A stretch of 39,785 nt of DNA. Source: an uncultured Eubacteriales bacterium. Lineage in GTDB: Bacteria > Bacillota > Clostridia > Christensenellales > Aristaeellaceae. The DNA is taken from NCBI GenBank assembly GCA_902778055.1, contig CACYWL010000022.1:1-39785 (forward strand), written 5' to 3'. Below the pieces are notes generated by a model, which was given only the letters and a program-made list of their open reading frames with translations, did not search any database and was not told where the DNA came from. This document shows positions 32,714 to 39,785 of this stretch, one piece after another. Every line of letters starts with the position of its first letter. Position 1 is the first letter of the stretch. A program made the position numbers and the translations under genes.

Positions 32714-34414
32714 ATGATCGACCTGAAAGCGAATCCCTTTTTCCTGGATGACGAGTCCATCCGCTGGGTGGAGGAAACCAAAGCCGCCATGTCCACGGAG
32801 GAAAAACTCCAGCAGCTTTTCTTCCCCATCGCCTATTCCCCGAACGAGGGATATCTGCAGTATGAGCTGCTGAACCGGCATCCCGGCGGCATCATGTTCC
32901 GCACGGGGAAGACCGAGGAGCTCTTTGCCGCCCATTCCTATCTGCAGAACAACACGAAGATTCCTCTCTTCCTGGCCGCCAACCTGGAGGCCGGCGGCGA
33001 CGGCATCGTCGAGGAAGGCACCGCCTTCGGCAAGCAGATGCAGGAAGCCGCCACGGGCGATCCCGAGCAGGCGTACCGGCTGGGAAAGGTCAGCTGCACC
33101 GAGGGCCAGGCCGTAGGCTGCAACTATGCCTTCGCCCCCGTGGTGGATATCGACCGGAATTATCATAATCCGATTACCAATGTCCGCACCTACGGAAGCG
33201 ACCCGGAGATGGTGAAGCGCTGCGGTCTGGCCTATATGAAGGCCGCGAAGGAGTGCGGCAGCGCCGTCTCCGTCAAGCACTTTCCCGGCGACGGCGTGGA
33301 CGAGACGGATCAGCACATCCTCACCAGCGTCAACTCCCTCTCCTGCGAGGAGTGGGACCGCACCTACGGCGACATCTATCAGACCCTGATCAACGAGGGC
33401 GCCCTCACGGTCATGGTAGGTCATATCGCCATGCCCGCCTATCAGAAGAAATACAACCCGGATTTCCCGGATAAGCTGATGCCCGCCACCCTTTCCCCCG
33501 AGCTGCTGAAAAACCTGCTCCGGGAAAAGCTGGGCTTCAACGGCATGATCATCACCGACGCCAGCCCCATGGTGGGCTTCCTCTGCGCCATGGACCGCCG
33601 CCGCTCCGTGCCCTACTGCATCGAGGCCGGCTGCGACATGCTTCTCTTCAACAAGGATTATGAGGAAGACCTGGGCTATATGAGGCAGGGCTATGAGCAG
33701 GGCATCCTCTCCGAAGCCCGTCTCGAGGAGGCCGTCACCCGCATTCTGGCCGCCAAGGCCGCCCTGAACCTGCACAGGAAGCAGAAGGAAGGCACCCTGG
33801 CCCCCCGGAGGGAGAATCTTTCCGTCATCGGCTGCGGGACCCACAGGGCCTGGGCGAAGGAATGCGCGGAGAAGGCCGTCACCCTGGTCAAGGATACCCA
33901 GCATCTCCTGCCCCTCTCCCCCGAAAAGCACCGCCGGGTGCTCTTCGAGATTCTGGGCAAATGCCCCAGCGAGGAGCGGGTTGCCCGCCGGTTCATCGAG
34001 GACATGGAGAAGGAGGGCTTCACCATGATCCCCTATGAGGAGGAGGTCTTCGACTTCTCCAAGCCCATGCACATGGAAACCGTGGAGGAGTTCCGCTCCA
34101 AGTATGATCTGGTGATCTACATCGGCAATGTGGAGAATGCCTCCAACAAGACCACGGCCCGGCTGAACTGGCATGCCCCCTACGGCGCCGGAAACAACAT
34201 TCCCTGGTTCGTGGAGGTGGTTCCCACCCTCTTCATCTCCCTGCAGAATCCCTATCATCTGCTGGATGTGCCCATGGTCAAGACCTATATCAACGCCTAT
34301 TCCAATCATAACGGGATGATCGATACCGTCGTGGAAAAGCTTCTCGGCCGCAGCCCCTTCACCGGGGTCAGCCCCGTGGATCCCTTCTGCGGCAAGGACT
34401 ATCTGAAATACTGA
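32714..34414 (+). CDS. GH3 family protein of the NagZ/Nag3 type, possible beta-glycoside phosphorylase (copy 1)
   Basis: ATG 32714 lies eight bases after GGAGG and 24 bases after the rhamnosidase gene (566 residues, no signal peptide). The barrel domain contains KHFPGDG (188-194), then Asp199 and His201 in DETDQH: the Asp-x-His dyad that marks the NagZ branch, in which His is acid/base. The nucleophile is Asp282 in IITDAS. The usual KHFPGHG is changed to KHFPGDG and DSH to DQH. A second alpha/beta domain follows from about 340. In this branch Nag3 of Cellulomonas fimi is known to be a retaining phosphorylase. The neighbouring beta-phosphoglucomutase supports that activity here; substrate unknown. 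Confidence 0.87.
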   Translation: MIDLKANPFFLDDESIRWVEETKAAMSTEEKLQQLFFPIAYSPNEGYLQYELLNRHPGGIMFRTGKTEELFAAHSYLQNNTKIPLFLAANLEAGGDGIVEEGTAFGKQMQEAATGDPEQAYRLGKVSCTEGQAVGCNYAFAPVVDIDRNYHNPITNVRTYGSDPEMVKRCGLAYMKAAKECGSAVSVKHFPGDGVDETDQHILTSVNSLSCEEWDRTYGDIYQTLINEGALTVMVGHIAMPAYQKKYNPDFPDKLMPATLSPELLKNLLREKLGFNGMIITDASPMVGFLCAMDRRRSVPYCIEAGCDMLLFNKDYEEDLGYMRQGYEQGILSEARLEEAVTRILAAKAALNLHRKQKEGTLAPRRENLSVIGCGTHRAWAKECAEKAVTLVKDTQHLLPLSPEKHRRVLFEILGKCPSEERVARRFIEDMEKEGFTMIPYEEEVFDFSKPMHMETVEEFRSKYDLVIYIGNVENASNKTTARLNWHAPYGAGNNIPWFVEVVPTLFISLQNPYHLLDVPMVKTYINAYSNHNGMIDTVVEKLLGRSPFTGVSPVDPFCGKDYLKY

Positions 34415-34427
34415 GGAGGCGCGCCCC

Positions 34428-35069
34428 ATGAAGTTTGATGCCATTATTTTTGACCTGGACGGAGTCATCTGTTTCACCGATGAGTATCACTACAAAGCCT
34501 GGAAATCCCTGGCCGACGAGATGAACATCCCCTTTGACCGTACTGTCAACAACCGTCTCCGGGGCGTCAGCCGCATGGCCAGTTTGGAGATCATCCTGGA
34601 AAAATACACCGGGCCTGCTCTTTCCGAGGAGGAGAAAGTCCGCCTCGCCACCAAGAAGAATGACCTGTACCGCGCCTCCCTGGCGGAAATGAGCCCGGCG
34701 GATCTGCCCGTGGAGGTGAAGGAAACCCTGGACGCGCTCCGGGCCATGGGCCTGAAGCTCGCCATCGGCTCCTCCTCGAAAAACACGCCCTTCATTCTCG
34801 GCCAGATCGGCCTCGACGGTTATTTCGACGCGGTCAGCGACGGCAACAACATCACCCGCTCCAAACCGGATCCCGAGGTCTTCGTCAAGGCCGCCGAAAT
34901 GCTGGGGATCGCCCCTTCCCGCTGCCTGGTCGTGGAGGACGCGGTTTCCGGCGCGGATGCCGGTCATGCCGGCGGCATGAAGGTCGCCTGCGTGGGCGAT
35001 GCCGCAAAGAACGGCGCCGGCGACTGGAACATGGCATCCGTCCGCGAGCTGATCAGCATCGCAAAATAA
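34428..35069 (+). CDS. pgmB: Beta-phosphoglucomutase
   Basis: Converts beta-D-glucose-1-phosphate to glucose-6-phosphate in the cytoplasm. The 213 residues match the family closely: nucleophile Asp9 and acid/base Asp11 in FDLDG, then TDEYHYKAWK, NNRLRGVSRMASLEIIL in the cap, GSSSKN, SKPDPEVF (the conserved Lys) and VVEDAVSGADAG. ATG 34428 follows GAGGAGG that overlaps the stop of the upstream GH3 gene, 13 bases away. It lies between two GH3 paralogues. Normally its gene travels with GH65 or other phosphorylases that release beta-glucose-1-phosphate; none is here, which points to the GH3 proteins as the source. Confidence 0.93.
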   Translation: MKFDAIIFDLDGVICFTDEYHYKAWKSLADEMNIPFDRTVNNRLRGVSRMASLEIILEKYTGPALSEEEKVRLATKKNDLYRASLAEMSPADLPVEVKETLDALRAMGLKLAIGSSSKNTPFILGQIGLDGYFDAVSDGNNITRSKPDPEVFVKAAEMLGIAPSRCLVVEDAVSGADAGHAGGMKVACVGDAAKNGAGDWNMASVRELISIAK

Positions 35070-35115
35070 GAAGGCAACGGGAGACGGTTTCTTGTTTCCT
35101 TTTCCCGTTTCCTTC
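35070..35115 (+). other. Imperfect hairpin between pgmB and the second GH3 gene
   Basis: GAAGG-AACGGGA (35070-35082) pairs with TCCCGTT-CCTTC (35103-35115) around a 20-base pyrimidine-rich loop. No clean T-run follows. It may be an mRNA processing or attenuation element, as the second GH3 gene still has its own strong ribosome site. Confidence 0.4.
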
Positions 35116-35169
35116 GCTCCCGCCGCGGAGCATCCTTTGAAAACATACTCAGAATGGGAGGAATCCTCC

Positions 35170-36918
35170 ATGGTGGATCTGAAAGCAAAGCCGTTTTATC
35201 TCTCGGAGGAAGATATTCGCTGGGTGAAGGAAACCCTTTCTTCCATGACCCTTGAGGAAAAGCTCAGCCAGCTCTTCGTCCTGCTCAAGCCCGTGCCCGG
35301 CGCCGATGAGCAGCAGATCAAAGCCCTGATGGAAACCGCCCGCCCGGGCGGCATGCGCTGGCAGGGCGGAGACAAGGAAACCGTCTGGAAGCAGAACCGT
35401 CTCTTCCAGCAGTACAGCCGCATTCCCGTGCTCATCGCCGGCAACTGCGATGACGGCGGAAACGGCGTCCTGCCGAAGGAAGGCACCTTCGTGGCCACCG
35501 CCGCGGAAGCCGGCGCCGCCCCGGGGGATGAAACAGCCTACCGGATCGGCTATGTCGCCGGGCGGGAGGCTGCCGCCATCGGGGTCAACTGGATGTTCAA
35601 TCCCGTCGCCGATGTCTACCGCAACTGGCGAAACACCATTGTCAACACCCGCTCCTTCGGCAGCGATCCGGACCGGGTCATCGAATGCGTCCGGGCCTAT
35701 ATCCGCGGCATCCGTGACGCCGCCCCGCATATGGCCTGCACCTGCAAGCATTTCCCCGGCGACGGCTGGGACGAGCTGGATCCCCATATCTCCCCCGCCC
35801 ACAACGAGGCCTCCCCGGAGGAATGGTTTGCCAGCTACGGCAAAGTCTATCAGACCATGATCGACGAGGGGCTGGAAGCCGTCATGACCGGTCAGATTTC
35901 CCTGCCCGCCATGAGCCGGAAGCTGCGCCCCGGTCTGAAGGACACGGAGATTCTCCCCGCCTCCCTGGCGCCGGAGCTGCTGCAGGATCTGCTCCGGGAT
36001 CAGATGGGCTTTAACGGCGTCATCATCTCCGATGCCTCCCACATGATCGGCATGTCCGGAGTGATGTCCCGTCGGGAGGCCGTTCCGCGCTGCATCGCCG
36101 CCGGCTGCGACATGTTCCTTTTCACCAACGATACGCAGGAGGACCTTGCCTATCTGCGCGAGGGCTATGAGCAGGGCATCGTCACCGAGGAGCGCCTTGA
36201 GGACGCCCTCCGCCGGGTTCTCGGACTCAAGGCCCGCCTGAAGCTGCGGGAGGAAGCCGTCCGTTTCCCGGATCACAGTCTTCTGGAGGAAGTCGGCTGC
36301 GAAGAATTCCGGCAGTATACCGCCGAAGCCGCGGAAGCCGGCGTCTCGCTCGTCAAGGACACCCGGAATCTGCTGCCCCTCCATCCTTCCGAGCGGAAGA
36401 ACGCCCTCCTGATCTATGTCCGAAGCACCCCGAACAGCAAGGCGGATCAGGGGGACGGCATCCGTCCCCTCATCACGGAGGAGCTGGAGCGGGCCGGCTT
36501 CACCGTCACCCAGTGCCCCAGCTTCTATGACCTGGAGGTGGAGAACGGCGTTCACCCGATGAACTTTGTCCGGATGATGCAGATGGGTCCCCGGGAGGAA
36601 TTCCGGAAAAAGTATGACGTTGTCTTCGTCTTCATCAACGTCAAGGGCTATGCCCAGCGCAATGTGGAGCGGCTCTCCTGGAGCAGCGGCCACAGCATGG
36701 AGATGCCCTGGTACACCGAGGAGGTTCCGACCGTCGGCGTCAGCCTCAACTATACCAACCATCTGGTGGACTGCGCCAACATCCACACCTTCATCAATGC
36801 CTACGGTCCCTGCCGGGAGAACATCCGAGCCGCCGTCGAAAAGATCACCGGAAAGTCCCCCTTCCGCGGCCGCGCGGACGAAACCGTTTTCTGCGGCCGA
36901 TGGGACACCCGGCTGTAA
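35170..36918 (+). CDS. GH3 family protein of the NagZ/Nag3 type, possible beta-glycoside phosphorylase (copy 2)
   Basis: Paralogue of the protein at 32714: both open DLKAxPF-L, IRWVxET and EEKLxQLF, and they share the same motif spacing. ATG 35170 lies eight bases after GGGAGG (582 residues, no signal peptide). KHFPGDG (193-199) leads to Asp204 and His206 in DELDPH, again the NagZ-type dyad; nucleophile Asp288 is in IISDAS. As in copy 1, the sixth residue of KHFPGHG is Asp and the Ser of DSH is replaced, here by Pro. The two copies differ enough that they may take different linkages or chain positions. They probably arose by duplication around pgmB. Confidence 0.86.
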   Translation: MVDLKAKPFYLSEEDIRWVKETLSSMTLEEKLSQLFVLLKPVPGADEQQIKALMETARPGGMRWQGGDKETVWKQNRLFQQYSRIPVLIAGNCDDGGNGVLPKEGTFVATAAEAGAAPGDETAYRIGYVAGREAAAIGVNWMFNPVADVYRNWRNTIVNTRSFGSDPDRVIECVRAYIRGIRDAAPHMACTCKHFPGDGWDELDPHISPAHNEASPEEWFASYGKVYQTMIDEGLEAVMTGQISLPAMSRKLRPGLKDTEILPASLAPELLQDLLRDQMGFNGVIISDASHMIGMSGVMSRREAVPRCIAAGCDMFLFTNDTQEDLAYLREGYEQGIVTEERLEDALRRVLGLKARLKLREEAVRFPDHSLLEEVGCEEFRQYTAEAAEAGVSLVKDTRNLLPLHPSERKNALLIYVRSTPNSKADQGDGIRPLITEELERAGFTVTQCPSFYDLEVENGVHPMNFVRMMQMGPREEFRKKYDVVFVFINVKGYAQRNVERLSWSSGHSMEMPWYTEEVPTVGVSLNYTNHLVDCANIHTFINAYGPCRENIRAAVEKITGKSPFRGRADETVFCGRWDTRL

Positions 36919-36938
36919 GATCCGCAAGGCAGAGACAG

Positions 36939-36990
36939 GGGCTGAGGACGGTTTCTCCCGGATGAGTTCAGCGCGGGAAACAGCCCTTTT
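36939..36990 (+). terminator. Likely terminator or attenuator after the second GH3 gene
   Basis: GGGCTG (36939-36944) pairs with CAGCCC (36981-36986), with an inner imperfect stem GTTTCTCCCG/CGGGAAAC, and TTTT follows. Read-through would be needed for joint expression with the HAD gene. Confidence 0.55.
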
Positions 36991-37025
36991 GTCCTGTACA
37001 CAATTCCGTGAAGGAGGCTCAAGAT

Positions 37026-37862
37026 ATGTCCGCACTGGATGATTTCACAAGGAAACAGCGCTTCGCCGTCTGCGTCGACTCTGACGGCTGCGCTATGGAT
37101 ACCATGAATATCAAGCATTTCCGCTGCTTCGGCCCCTGCATGGTGAAGGAATGGGGCCTTCAGCGGTGGGAAAAGCCCATCCTGGACCGGTGGAATGTGA
37201 TCAATCTCTTCTCGCTTACCCGGGGCATCAACCGCTTCAAGGGTCTGGCCATGGCGCTGGGCGAGATCAACGCGCAGTATACGCCCATCGACGGCATCGA
37301 AGCCCTGCAGGCCTGGGCGGATTCCGCTCCGGAGCTCTCCAACGATGCCGTTGAAAAGGAAGCCTTCCGCCATCCGATTTTTCAGAAGGCGCTGGCCTGG
37401 AGCCGGGCCGTCAACCGTTCGATCGAGGCGCTTCCCCCGGAGGAAGTCAAACCCTTTGAGGGCGTGAAGGAAGCCCTGGCCGCCGCGCATACGCAGGCGG
37501 ATGTGGTCGTGGTTTCCAGCGCCAACCCCGAAGCGGTCCGGAAGGAGTGGCAGCGGTTCGGCCTCCTGGATCATGTGGATCTGATCTGCACCCAGGAAAT
37601 GGGCAGCAAGGCATACTGCATCCGGCGTCTCGCCGAAAAGGGGTATGCCCCGGATGAGATCCTCATGTGCGGCGATGCCCCCGGGGATGAAGCCGCCGCG
37701 GCCGAAAACAGGGTTCTTTACTTTCCCATTCTGGTCCGTCACGAGGAGGAAAGCTGGATGCAGTTTGTATCCGAAGCCCTTCCCCGATTCCTCGGAGGCG
37801 CCTACGCCGGAGAATACCAGGAGGAACAGCTCCGGCGCTTCCGGGACAACCTGAACGGATAA
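37026..37862 (+). CDS. HAD-superfamily hydrolase (phosphatase-like)
   Basis: Probably removes phosphate from a sugar phosphate or related metabolite. Start ATG 37026 follows AAGGAGG; the GTG at 37008 would include that site. Of 278 residues, motif I is CVDSDG (Asp18 nucleophile, Asp20), motif II VVVVSSANPE, the motif III Lys is in MGSKAY and motif IV is CGDAPGDE. A long cap of about 110 residues, rich in Trp and Arg, lies between motifs I and II. It is not close to the pgmB type. Its place in the glycosidase row suggests a product of sugar breakdown as substrate, but none can be named. Confidence 0.78.
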   Translation: MSALDDFTRKQRFAVCVDSDGCAMDTMNIKHFRCFGPCMVKEWGLQRWEKPILDRWNVINLFSLTRGINRFKGLAMALGEINAQYTPIDGIEALQAWADSAPELSNDAVEKEAFRHPIFQKALAWSRAVNRSIEALPPEEVKPFEGVKEALAAAHTQADVVVVSSANPEAVRKEWQRFGLLDHVDLICTQEMGSKAYCIRRLAEKGYAPDEILMCGDAPGDEAAAAENRVLYFPILVRHEEESWMQFVSEALPRFLGGAYAGEYQEEQLRRFRDNLNG

Positions 37863-38026
37863 AACCGAAAACCGGCGATGGGTTCTCTGGCGGACAGGGG
37901 GACGGTTCTTCTGTCCTGCCGGGCCGGACGTTCTTCTGTTATCATCGTTTCAAAGCCCCTGAAGCCCGGATCTGTCGGAAGAAAAGGCTGTTCCCTTTTC
38001 AGCATATCAGCACAGGAGGAATGCAG

Positions 38027-39622
38027 ATGAGTATCCCAAAGGTTGTAAATAAGGATGGCCGGAAAATGCTTCTTGTTGATGATCACCCGTTCATTCTTCT
38101 CTCCGGCGAAGCCCACAATTCCGTCTCCTCTTCGCTCCCCTGGATGGAGCCCGTCTGGGAGAAGATGCGGGACCTTCACCTGAACAGCCTGCTGCTGGCG
38201 GTCAGCTGGCAGATGATCGAGCCTCAGGAAGGCGTCTTCCGTTTTGACGTGGTGGACGGTCTGATCGATCAGGCCAGGGCTCACGGCCTCAAACTCGGTC
38301 TTCTGTGGTTCGGCTCCTGGAAGAACGCCAGCTGCTCCTATGCGCCGGACTGGGTCAAAACAGATCCCCGGCGATTCCCCCGCGCGGAACAGGAAAAGGG
38401 AAGCCCCTTCTTCTACGCGGACTTCCATGGCTTCAGAATGCCCAATACGACGCTGTCCGCCTTCTGCGAAGAAACCACCCGCTGCGACGCCCGGGCCTTT
38501 GCCGCGCTCTGCCGCCATCTGAAGGAATATGACACGGATCATACCGTGATCCTGATTCAGGTGGAAAATGAGACCGGCCTTCTGGGCGCAGCCCGGGATC
38601 ACAGCGACGCCGCGGATGAAAAGTTCGCCGAAAAAGTACCGGAGGAGCTGATCCGTGCCCTGAAGGCGCATGAAGGCTCACTGGCTCCGGATCTGCGTGA
38701 AGCCCTCTCCCGCCGCTCCGGCGATACCTGGGGGGAGGTCTTCGGATCCGCGGCCGATGAAGTGTTCATGGCCTGGTACACCGCGAAGCATGTGGAGGCG
38801 GTGGCCGCCGCCGGCAAGGCGGAGTATCCGCTTCCCATGTATGTCAACTGCTGGCTTGTTCAGGGGCTGCAGCCCGGACAGTATCCAAGCGGAGGCCCCG
38901 TGGACCGGATGATGGAAGTCTGGCAGGCCGCGGCTCCCTCCGTCGACTGGTTTGCTCCCGATATCTACGTGCCCGATTTCTGCGGAACCTGCGATGCCTA
39001 TACCAAGCTGAACAATCCGCTTTTCATTCCGGAGACCGCCCTCCACGGCGGCGCCGCCGCCAGGCTGATCTATGCCGTCGGACATCATCACGCCCTGTGC
39101 TTTGCGCCCTTTGGCATCGAGGACATTGGCAGTCTCACGGATACCTCGCTGGGTGCCGCGGTCGGCATGGACACAAGCGACGCCGCCCTCCGCAGCCTGA
39201 TGGACCGGGACACCTACGCCCGGATCAACCGGCTGCTCGGTCAGATGATTCCGCTGCTGACCTCCGCGTACGGAACACCGAGGCTTCAGGCCGTGATTCA
39301 TGAAAGGCCTGAGGAAAACGAGATGCGCTTCGGCTCGGTCGCCATCAGCGCGGCCTTTGCCATTCCCGGCCAGCCGGCTGCTCCCGGTGCCTGCCTGGCG
39401 CTGGAAACGGAGGAGCACGACTTCTATCTGCTCGGATACCGGTGCATGCCCGGCATCCGCTCCCTGGATCCCGGGCATCCGTATGCCGAATTCCTGACCA
39501 TTGAAGAAGGCGAATTCATGGACGGCCGGTGGACACCCTCCGGAATTCTCAACGGGGATGAAGAGCATCTCCGCATTGATCAGCCCACCCTGCTGAAGTT
39601 CCGGGTCCATCTTTTAGGCTGA
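38027..39622 (+). CDS. GH35/DUF5597-like beta-galactosidase
   Basis: Likely cytoplasmic exo-beta-galactosidase. ATG 38027 is seven bases after AGGAGG; the ATG at 38021 is too near that site (531 residues, no signal peptide). The barrel begins with the substrate-binding FILLSGEAHNS, then NSLLLAVSWQMIEPQEGVFRF (key residues W and EP-EG), the acid/base Glu182 in VENETG and the nucleophile Glu336 in FIPETA, normal for GH35/GH42 relatives. A C-terminal beta region contains the chain end. It is the last gene of the island before a group II intron. Only a weak stem (CCGC/GCGG, 39657-39668) with TTCTTCTT follows it as a possible terminator. Confidence 0.83.
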   Translation: MSIPKVVNKDGRKMLLVDDHPFILLSGEAHNSVSSSLPWMEPVWEKMRDLHLNSLLLAVSWQMIEPQEGVFRFDVVDGLIDQARAHGLKLGLLWFGSWKNASCSYAPDWVKTDPRRFPRAEQEKGSPFFYADFHGFRMPNTTLSAFCEETTRCDARAFAALCRHLKEYDTDHTVILIQVENETGLLGAARDHSDAADEKFAEKVPEELIRALKAHEGSLAPDLREALSRRSGDTWGEVFGSAADEVFMAWYTAKHVEAVAAAGKAEYPLPMYVNCWLVQGLQPGQYPSGGPVDRMMEVWQAAAPSVDWFAPDIYVPDFCGTCDAYTKLNNPLFIPETALHGGAAARLIYAVGHHHALCFAPFGIEDIGSLTDTSLGAAVGMDTSDAALRSLMDRDTYARINRLLGQMIPLLTSAYGTPRLQAVIHERPEENEMRFGSVAISAAFAIPGQPAAPGACLALETEEHDFYLLGYRCMPGIRSLDPGHPYAEFLTIEEGEFMDGRWTPSGILNGDEEHLRIDQPTLLKFRVHLLG

Positions 39623-39687
39623 ATCCGCCGAATGCTGCCCTGAAAGCCGATCCGGCCCGCGGGCGCGGTTCTTCTTCCATTGCGGTA

Positions 39688-39785
39688 ATCGAGTAGGAGG
39701 GGGTGATTAGCCCCCGTCCTCTCACCGCACCGTGCGTACCGTTCGGTACACGGCGCGTGTAATGCAATCAGGTTATCGGCTTACA
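39688..39785 (-). mobile_element. 3' end of a group II intron (domains V and VI), continuing beyond the window
   Basis: On the minus strand, 39757-39726 fold as domain V: GCGCCGTG pairs with CACGGTGC, TACC with GGTA, with the typical two-base CG bulge and a short GAAC loop; the basal CGC matches the catalytic triad of some bacterial classes. Domain VI follows at 39720-39695, AGGA-GGGGG paired with CCCCC-TCCT around CTAATCA, which offers a branch-point A. The sequence then ends near TCCTACTCGAT, as many bacterial group II introns do. The reverse transcriptase would lie to the right, outside the window. The exact splice site is uncertain. Confidence 0.7.

Noticed and set aside
29726..34477. Very long open frame (1583 codons) on the minus strand opposite the GH78 and GH3 genes
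   Set aside because: It is a GC-driven mirror of real genes whose catalytic motifs, ribosome sites and spacing are all on the plus strand; its translation is low in complexity and matches no family.
37863..38026. Promoter before the GH35-like gene (TATCAT near 37940)
   Set aside because: No -35 box is found at 16-18 bases, and the GGACAG/CTGTCC stem nearby has no T-run; evidence is too weak to list.

Overview
The window is from a GC-rich, Gram-positive type bacterium. Strong AGGAGG ribosome sites, signal peptides of the MKKMLAxLL type, ABC transporters with separate binding proteins, YesMN-type two-component genes and many cytoplasmic glycosidases all point to a gut or rumen Clostridia lineage (my inference: Christensenellales-like). 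No rRNA, tRNA or CRISPR array was seen. Almost all the DNA is coding, and many intergenic gaps carry clear sigma-A promoters and hairpins.

Positions 1-4763 hold a MscS channel, an exported 5'-nucleotidase-type metallophosphoesterase, an intracellular esterase, and a 75-residue orphan protein whose leader contains a 26-bp hairpin with a T-run. Positions 4784-7132 are a polar amino-acid ABC operon on the minus strand (binding protein, permease, ATPase), followed by a PHP-type histidinol phosphatase. Positions 8276-14439 (minus strand) encode a sugar uptake system of the LplABC type without its own ATPase, then a YesM/YesN sensor-regulator pair. Positions 14766-16006 are three translationally close genes of unknown function, the first exported. 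A second esterase, an exported NlpC/P60-like protein and a PreA-like dihydropyrimidine dehydrogenase with an extra N-terminal Fe-S region follow.

The second half (20245-39622) is a glycan-use island. An AraC regulator, a GH2 glycosidase and a nucleoside-hydrolase-like protein run leftward. Rightward runs an ABC importer (asymmetric two-domain ATPase, permease, binding protein, second permease). Behind a strong terminator come a GH78 alpha-L-rhamnosidase, two GH3 paralogues flanking a beta-phosphoglucomutase, a HAD hydrolase and a GH35/DUF5597-like beta-galactosidase. None of the glycosidases has a signal peptide, so the likely plan is import of rhamnose- and hexose-containing oligosaccharides followed by breakdown inside the cell.

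The most interesting idea is in this island. Both GH3 proteins carry the Asp-x-His dyad of the NagZ/Nag3 branch, whose studied member Nag3 is a retaining phosphorylase that releases beta-sugar-1-phosphates. The gene between them encodes the enzyme that converts beta-glucose-1-phosphate to glucose-6-phosphate. This suggests an energy-saving GH3-PgmB phosphorolysis pathway. At the right edge the window enters the 3' end (domains V and VI) of a group II intron on the minus strand.
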